The notes below the pieces were generated by a model, which was not told the origin of the DNA, ran no database searches, and worked only from the letters and a program-made list of their open reading frames with translations. This document shows, piece by piece, positions 8,594 to 13,351 of a stretch of DNA of 13,351 bases. Made by a program: the position numbers and the translations under genes. Source of the stretch: a bacterium UBP17_UBA6191 (GTDB lineage Bacteria > Muiribacteriota > UBA6191). The stretch spans positions 1 through 13,351 of the forward strand of contig DITF01000175.1 in the NCBI GenBank assembly GCA_002422125.1, read 5' to 3'. Within the stretch, counting starts at the first letter, position 1; every line of letters starts with the position of its first letter.

Positions 8594-9305
8594 GTTGCCC
8601 TCTTCCTCTCACCCAGATGCCTTTTACGGGCTGCAACTCGACTCTGATATCATGGGCACTTATTCCATTTGCGGGACCAATGGATCAGAACTTGATTACA
8701 CCAGCCGCGAGCCTTGGTTTTCGATTCAAGATCAGTTTCCCAAAATCTCTTTTGTATCATTGAACCAGACCCACTCAAATCTCATTCATGAGGTGGGAAA
8801 ACCCATCGCGCCTTTTATAAATCTTGGGGAGGGAGACGGACTGACTACCACTGAAACCGGAGTAGGCCTGACAATTCGTACGGCTGACTGTATGCCAGTC
8901 TGGATTCGTGATAGTCAACGGCTAACCCTTTTGCATGTGGGCTATCAGGGCCTGGCCAAGGGAATTTTGGAAAAAGGGCTGTCTTACCACTGCGGGGATG
9001 ATGTAACGGTGATGTTAGGCGTACACATTCGATCCTGTTGTCTGGAAATTCGGCAGGATATTATCGATTTGTTTTCCGCATACACTGGCTCTATGGATGG
9101 TGGTATACTTCATCGTGGCGGCAAAACCTGGCTGGACATGTCCCAAATTGTTAAAAACACATTAAGAGCCTATGGAATACACAATATCCTGGAACATCCT
9201 GAATGCTCCTGTCATCAGGGCTGGTACAGTTACCGCCGTAACCGTACCCCTCTGCGCATGGGACATCTGGCGTATCGAGCATGGCCTTTGATTTTGTCCG
9301 ATTAA
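8559..9305 (+). CDS. pgeF: PgeF/YfiH-family (laccase domain, DUF152) purine nucleoside phosphorylase
   Basis: Bacterial members of this family (also called YlmD or polyphenol oxidase; human LACC1) have purine nucleoside phosphorylase and adenosine deaminase activities, and a role in editing cell-wall precursors has been reported in E. coli. The zinc ligands are kept: H72 (LNQTHSN), C111 (IRTADCMPV) and H126 (LLHVGYQG). The C-terminal CSCHQGWYSYRRN stretch (216-228) is also diagnostic. Two conserved spots differ: the usual HxGWRG is HVGYQG, and the usual GPxIxxCCYEV reads GVHIRSCCLEI. The start is a GTG at 8559, chosen because AGGAG (8547-8551) stands 7 bases before it; this overlaps the TPR gene by 35 bases. 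A TTG at 8595, just after the TPR stop, is the alternative, with GGAG only 4 bases upstream. Its last 25 bases overlap the next gene. Confidence 0.9.
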   Translation: MPTKNLFPSWSKLPSSSHPDAFYGLQLDSDIMGTYSICGTNGSELDYTSREPWFSIQDQFPKISFVSLNQTHSNLIHEVGKPIAPFINLGEGDGLTTTETGVGLTIRTADCMPVWIRDSQRLTLLHVGYQGLAKGILEKGLSYHCGDDVTVMLGVHIRSCCLEIRQDIIDLFSAYTGSMDGGILHRGGKTWLDMSQIVKNTLRAYGIHNILEHPECSCHQGWYSYRRNRTPLRMGHLAYRAWPLILSD

Positions 9306-10732
9306 CCGAGGATCTTGAATCCAATGATCCAGATATCTTAAGTCTGGCTTTAGGCACCCTGACCCGCACTCCCATCAAGGACAATAAACTGGGGCGGGAA
9401 GCTGTTCTAAAACTGTATGGAAACCTGCTTCAGCATTGTAATCATCCCGATAACGATCTGGCCTTTTTGGCCAGAAAGGCCCGCGAACACCTCTATGCTC
9501 AAATTCCCTGGCTTAAGAGTCGCCGTGAGATGGAAGAAGCCTTTAAACCCGAGGAGCTGGTTTCAACTGACTTTGAAAAGCGAACTGGCGCAATCACGGC
9601 CCTCTTGTCCAAAAATCAGACCGAAGCCTTGCGAATCCTAATCTGGCATTATCAAAGGGAACGAAACCCGCGCGTACTGGCCTCCATGTCCCTAGGGCTT
9701 TCAGGACTGGAAAACCACAAGGTGGTACGCTTTCTGGAAGTTTTTTTATATGCAGAGGAAGACCGATTAAGAGCCAATACAGTCGAAGCAATCGACAAAC
9801 TCGGTAGCCGTGAAGAGATTATTACCTTGCTCCCTCCCCTGTTAAGCGATCCGAACAATCGTGTGCGGGCCAATGCCCTAAAAGCGGTGGGCCGATTTAA
9901 GCCCAAAGAAATCCTGGGCCATCTGGAGCAAATGACGGCAAGCCCAGAAGTTGCCCGACGAGCCTCGGCTTTGTATGTACTCGACAACATGCAAGGAGAT
10001 GGGGTCATTCGCCTTCTCTCCATTGCTGCCAATGACCCCTTTGTGGACAATCGTCTAAAAGTCATTGATATCCTGGTAAAACATCAGGATAAAGAAGGAG
10101 ATATTGTCCTGAAGCGTTTGGCTCAGGATGAAGATGTCGAGGTATCCGAAAAGGCTTTAAAGGCCCTCCGTGATAAAAATAGTGGACAGAGTCAGGATTA
10201 CGAACTGGTAGATATATCCAAGCTGTCCTCAAAAATCCAAGCCCCGACTGACAGCACACAACCAAGTATATCAATCGCAGATCTGCCCACACTCCGGGCT
10301 CAGGCTCTCAGCCTTGATCAGAAAATTGATCAGGAAATGTTGCTTCTGGGACAAAATGTCAGAAAATCTGTCAAAGCTGGTCTATATAAAACGGGGGGAG
10401 CAGAAGCTATTTTAAGCTTTGTACACACGGCCGAAAAACTGGAGTCCCAGTTAAATGAGTTTGAAGAACAAAAAGCCTCGGGTGTAAAACAAAAACTCTT
10501 TCTTTCTTTTGGAATCGGAGTACAAAACGAGCTTTTGGGTTATGAGTTAAAGGGTAAATTTGAGGATGCCCAGATTGAGATTGGTTATGAAACAGTGCGC
10601 CTGGCCCTTAAAGATGGAATCATCTTTACCGGATTGATGGATAGAATCAAAAGGGCTGAAGACTTGTTTTTACAAAGACAAAATCTGGAAGAAACAATAC
10701 AAAAGATTACGCATGAGGATCCCAATCCATGA
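9281..10732 (+). CDS. HEAT-repeat protein 1 of three, with C-terminal helical extension
   Basis: This 483-residue protein has no signal peptide or membrane helix and is probably cytoplasmic. Residues about 95-300 are helical HEAT (PBS-lyase-like) repeats, with repeat cores such as RLRANTVEAIDKLG (162-175) and RVRANALKAVGRF (194-206). The last block (252-299, starting DPFVDNRLKVIDIL) recurs in the next two genes. After a linker (about 300-333, Ser/Gln/Pro-rich) comes a helical, partly coiled-coil-like extension (about 335-478) that I cannot assign. HEAT arrays bind proteins; no catalytic motif is visible. The ATG at 9281 overlaps the pgeF end by 25 bases and has no clear ribosome site, but it places the EDLES motif (10-14) at the same distance from Met as in both paralogs, which supports it. 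The function is unknown; scaffold or adaptor is an inference. Confidence 0.85.
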   Translation: MAFDFVRLTEDLESNDPDILSLALGTLTRTPIKDNKLGREAVLKLYGNLLQHCNHPDNDLAFLARKAREHLYAQIPWLKSRREMEEAFKPEELVSTDFEKRTGAITALLSKNQTEALRILIWHYQRERNPRVLASMSLGLSGLENHKVVRFLEVFLYAEEDRLRANTVEAIDKLGSREEIITLLPPLLSDPNNRVRANALKAVGRFKPKEILGHLEQMTASPEVARRASALYVLDNMQGDGVIRLLSIAANDPFVDNRLKVIDILVKHQDKEGDIVLKRLAQDEDVEVSEKALKALRDKNSGQSQDYELVDISKLSSKIQAPTDSTQPSISIADLPTLRAQALSLDQKIDQEMLLLGQNVRKSVKAGLYKTGGAEAILSFVHTAEKLESQLNEFEEQKASGVKQKLFLSFGIGVQNELLGYELKGKFEDAQIEIGYETVRLALKDGIIFTGLMDRIKRAEDLFLQRQNLEETIQKITHEDPNP

Positions 10733-11580
10733 TATCGCTGGATAGCTGTGCCGAGGACTTAAAAAGCCCTGATTATGAGGCGGCCATTCTGGCTGTCTTC
10801 AAAATCCTGCACCTAAGAACTGCCATCATTTCCGATCCCCAAAATTCCAATAAGGTATTGTGGTGTTTAAGCCGTCTGATAACTCACTCCGACACAGATA
10901 TCATTGAGCCTGTAGCCTGGGCCATGGATCGCATCTGTGAACTTTTTCCGCCCAGTTTGGAAGGTGCTGATCGAGCCAACCTATTAAGAATTGTGCAACA
11001 GTCCGTGTCCAATCCTGAAGAACTGGCCCAGAATCTGTTTCTCTTGAATGCTTACGCTAAACCCGTGGATTCCTCCATGTCCAAGGCCTTTTTTGGTCAT
11101 GATGACCCTAGAGTACAACTAGCCGCCGCCAGTCTGTTCTGCTCGACCTGTAAGAAAGATGAACTGGATATGGCACTACCCTATCTGGGCCATCCCCGCC
11201 CCTGGTTTCGCCGCCTCTGTGCCTTCCACTTACGACGGTTTGGTGCCAAAGAACTGTATAACGCTCTGGAAGCCCAATTGAGCAATAAAGATATATATCT
11301 GCGTAAAATGGTTCTTGATGCCCTCAGTTATCTACCAGTCAATGGTTCCAGTGTACGAATTCTACTTTTATGCTCCCGTGATCCCGTCGATGAGATTAGA
11401 ATGAAGTCACTGGAAGTTATGGGTATGTATGCGCATCAGTCCACCAGGATCCGTATTCAGGAAATGACTGACGATTTGAATATTGAGATATGTGAAAAAG
11501 CCGAAGCCCTTCTGGAAGCAGGGATAGCCGCTAAAGTGACCGACATAAATCTTGAGGACCCAATGGGCCTTCTATATTAA
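10729..11580 (+). CDS. HEAT-repeat protein 2 of three, short form
   Basis: This 283-residue helical protein is the smallest of the three HEAT paralogs and ends shortly after the shared block. It begins with the family N-terminus (EDLKSPD, 9-15), has a weak version of the HPD motif (HSD, 53-55), then repeats such as RVQLAAASLF (128-137) and YLRKMVLDALSYL (190-202). The conserved C-terminal block at 218-264 (DPVDEIRMKSLEVMG through NIEICEKAEALLEAG) closely matches that of the third protein. It has no extension, signal peptide or membrane segment. Cysteines are relatively frequent (C70, C138, C141, C164, C215) but form no obvious metal site apart from a CSTC at 138-141. The start overlaps the previous stop as ATGA, with GAGG about 10 bases upstream, so translation is likely coupled. 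The function is unknown. Confidence 0.85.
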   Translation: MISLDSCAEDLKSPDYEAAILAVFKILHLRTAIISDPQNSNKVLWCLSRLITHSDTDIIEPVAWAMDRICELFPPSLEGADRANLLRIVQQSVSNPEELAQNLFLLNAYAKPVDSSMSKAFFGHDDPRVQLAAASLFCSTCKKDELDMALPYLGHPRPWFRRLCAFHLRRFGAKELYNALEAQLSNKDIYLRKMVLDALSYLPVNGSSVRILLLCSRDPVDEIRMKSLEVMGMYAHQSTRIRIQEMTDDLNIEICEKAEALLEAGIAAKVTDINLEDPMGLLY

Positions 11581-11584
11581 AACT

Positions 11585-13351
11585 ATGGCTGCACCAATCA
11601 TAAAAATTATCAAGGACTTAAAGGGTGACAATGAAAAGGTCATCATTCTGGCCTTGATGCATGTTCCTCGCCTTCAGGGTCCCCACGAATCCGGGCACCT
11701 GGAAGAACTGCAACAGATTGTACGGGAACACGCAGATTCTGGTCATCCCGACATCTCATTTTTAGGTCGCAAAGCCTTAAACTGGGTCAATCAACAGGTA
11801 GGAGTCAAAACAACACCAGCCTCAGTATCGGTATCCGCATCCGAGGAAAAGCCCAAGGAAGTAGCTGGAGATGAGGACGAAGCCGATATCCTCAAACGCT
11901 TGCGGGCCGTCAATGCCTCCGATAGAGATCATGCCTGGATCCTACCTCATCTCAATGGAAGCAACGAACGAATTGTAGCCTCGGCCATTGAAGCCTATAC
12001 ATTGGTGGCCCCGGTCAAGGATCAGATTCGCGAGCTAAAAAAGTTTTTGGATGTAGACAATAACCGCATTCGGGCCAATGCCATTATTGCCCTGGGTTCC
12101 ATTGATGTTCAAATAGTACTGCCCTACCTTGAGCCCATGCTAAACACCACCCGCATCTCCATGAGAGAGTCGGCGGTTTTTGCCATTAGCCAGATACCCC
12201 CACATAGTTTAATCAAGGATCTATTACTTCGCTGTCTGCATGACCCTTACCGTGATATCCGTCTGCGAGCCCTGAGAGCTCTTAAGGACTACCATAGTGA
12301 TGATGTAGCCATGCAGCTAAAACGCCTGGCCAACGACATCGACATTGAAATCTGTGAAATCGCATCCGATCTACTGACTAAAATCGAAACACAGAAAGCA
12401 GAACAGGCTAACGGCGATGCCCCCGACGATCTTTTTGATCTGCCAGCCCCTGTTACCATCCAATCCAACAAACAAAGTTCTGAAGCCGATTATGATGAAT
12501 TTATGGACGAGGATGAGGCATTTTTAGCCGTGGACCCCATGGCCGATTCCATCGCCCTGCATGGGGACTACCTGGATAACGAAGAAGCCCCCAAAACACC
12601 TGATTCGGAACAAACCCTTGATTCAATTGACTCCTACCCTGAGGAAATTGAAGATTCAGAACTTGCGGATCTATTTGAACATAAAAAACCGGAGTTAGTG
12701 GCAGAGCCTGTTGCGGAACCATTTCCAATGGCAGAAATTACAGATTTGCCCGATATGGCAGATTTTCCAGCCATTGATGTCTTGCCTGACTTGGACAGTT
12801 CCCCTGAAGATGGGGCCATCCCCGATCTGTTTGCCATGGATGATCCCCTGCCCACACACAGGGCCGATCCTGAACCACTGGTTTTAAGCACGGACAATTT
12901 GTTTGAAGGAATGGATAACACCGATTCCGCCTCTTTTGATAGTTTTGAGCCCGCCGGTGACAATTCCGAAGACGACTTTTTACAAATTGCCGAGCCAGAG
13001 CCAGAAGCCGAAGCTGAACCAGAACCTGTTTCATTGTCAGAGCCAGAACCTGAGCCAGATCCGGAGCCAGAATTTGGGCCATTGCCAGAACTAGAGCCAT
13101 TAGCTGCCCTGCCTAAAGCCAGAAAACTGGATATCACCTCCGTTCTAACCAAAATCCAACACAAGGAAGATGAGGAGGAAAAAAGAGCTCAGGCCCTTGC
13201 CTCACTTAGTGCCTATTATGAAAAAATTCGAGCACGCAAAACCCCATTTCTTCAGGAAGTAAATCTCTCCCATTTACCGGAGCCCCCTGCCGTTCCCGAA
13301 GATGAGCTATTCTTGCAATACCTGCACCATGAGGCCCATCCGTGTACCTGG
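11585..13351 (+). CDS. HEAT-repeat protein 3 of three with long acidic Glu-Pro region; partial at the window edge
   Basis: An open frame of 589 codons from ATG 11585 reaches the last base with no stop, so the 3' end is missing. Residues 1-75 match the N-terminus of HEAT protein 1, including KDLKGDN (10-16) and HPDISFLGRKA (54-64). A charged Ser/Glu linker (about 76-98) precedes HEAT repeats at about 100-268, with RIRANAIIALG (161-171) and the shared block DPYRDIRLRAL through IEICEIASDLL (220-264). From about 270 to 510 the chain is acidic, low in complexity and probably disordered, with repeated DLF-like motifs and a Glu-Pro run (470-505). From about 511 a more ordered, charged segment begins (KLDITSVLTKIQHKEDEEEK) and continues to the edge. 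There is no signal peptide. Only 4 bases separate it from the preceding stop and no clear ribosome site is visible. It is probably a cytoplasmic scaffold; the process is unknown. Confidence 0.85.
   Translation, partial: MAAPIIKIIKDLKGDNEKVIILALMHVPRLQGPHESGHLEELQQIVREHADSGHPDISFLGRKALNWVNQQVGVKTTPASVSVSASEEKPKEVAGDEDEADILKRLRAVNASDRDHAWILPHLNGSNERIVASAIEAYTLVAPVKDQIRELKKFLDVDNNRIRANAIIALGSIDVQIVLPYLEPMLNTTRISMRESAVFAISQIPPHSLIKDLLLRCLHDPYRDIRLRALRALKDYHSDDVAMQLKRLANDIDIEICEIASDLLTKIETQKAEQANGDAPDDLFDLPAPVTIQSNKQSSEADYDEFMDEDEAFLAVDPMADSIALHGDYLDNEEAPKTPDSEQTLDSIDSYPEEIEDSELADLFEHKKPELVAEPVAEPFPMAEITDLPDMADFPAIDVLPDLDSSPEDGAIPDLFAMDDPLPTHRADPEPLVLSTDNLFEGMDNTDSASFDSFEPAGDNSEDDFLQIAEPEPEAEAEPEPVSLSEPEPEPDPEPEFGPLPELEPLAALPKARKLDITSVLTKIQHKEDEEEKRAQALASLSAYYEKIRARKTPFLQEVNLSHLPEPPAVPEDELFLQYLHHEAHPCTW
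12992..13099 (+). repeat. Imperfect GAR-CCN codon repeat encoding a Glu-Pro run
   Basis: This stretch repeats a gag/gaa-cca hexamer with interruptions, giving residues 470-505 of the third HEAT protein (EPEPEAEAEPEP, then SEPEPEPDPEPE, then PELEP). Synonymous codons vary (cca, cct, ccg; gag, gaa), so selection seems to act on the protein composition rather than on a recent exact DNA expansion. Such Glu-Pro runs form stiff extended spacers in other proteins. Confidence 0.8.

Noticed and set aside
9652..10065. Minus-strand open frame of 137 residues inside HEAT gene 1
   Set aside because: It lies fully within a well-supported coding region, has a biased shadow-frame composition rich in Arg and Ser, and shows no start signal.
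11137..11154. CSTC in HEAT protein 2 as a zinc-binding site
   Set aside because: A single CxxC with no second ligand pair nearby, within a predicted helix. Chance is more likely.
12634..13164. Minus-strand open frame encoding a Gly-Ser-rich protein of 176 residues
   Set aside because: Its Gly-Ser runs are the exact antisense of the GAR-CCN repeat in the plus-strand HEAT gene, which explains the absence of stops. It has no ribosome site or family resemblance.
1..13351. Search for tRNA or rRNA genes, insertion sequences, CRISPR arrays, toxin-antitoxin or phage genes
   Set aside because: Every region is accounted for by ordinary protein-coding genes, and no inverted repeats, spaced direct repeats or cloverleaf sequences were seen. 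Covariance-model tools were not available to confirm this.

Overview
The window is a densely packed bacterial chromosomal segment with moderate GC content. It holds one minus-strand gene at the left edge and, after a 100-bp divergent intergenic region, nine plus-strand genes that run without a real gap to the right edge. I see no RNA genes, mobile elements, CRISPR arrays or convincing terminators. The organism cannot be named from this sequence. The full-length diguanylate cyclase, an exported TPR protein and HEAT-repeat gene clusters suggest a free-living, probably diderm bacterium, perhaps from a poorly sampled phylum; that placement is a guess.

Layout. A PfkB-family sugar or nucleoside kinase lies on the minus strand (8-910). 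Across the divergent promoter region come a membrane sensor diguanylate cyclase (1011-3077) and, one base later, a two-helix membrane protein with a GAF-like domain and an apparently dead GGDEF domain (3079-4416). A housekeeping block follows: methionyl-tRNA synthetase (4426-6297), TatD-family metal hydrolase (6294-7079), an exported TPR protein (7076-8593) and a PgeF/YfiH-type purine nucleoside phosphorylase (8559-9305). The right third holds three consecutive HEAT-repeat genes (9281-10732, 10729-11580 and 11585 to beyond 13351). The last has no stop codon in the window. Its visible 589 residues comprise a HEAT domain, a long acidic region with Glu-Pro repeats, and a further charged segment.

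How the genes fit together. Start/stop overlaps (ATGA junctions at 6294, 7076 and 10729), longer overlaps at 8559 and 9281, and gaps of 1 to 9 bases elsewhere make 1011-13351 look like one transcription unit. The first two genes look like a c-di-GMP signalling pair: a cyclase with intact active-site and inhibitory-site motifs, and a membrane partner whose GGDEF motif is lost. The three HEAT proteins share an N-terminal signature, a HPD-type motif and a near-identical C-terminal HEAT block, so they are diverged tandem paralogs with different C-terminal extensions (none, helical, acidic/disordered). They are the best candidate here for an undescribed multi-protein scaffold. Any link between that scaffold and c-di-GMP or the exported TPR protein rests only on gene neighbourhood.
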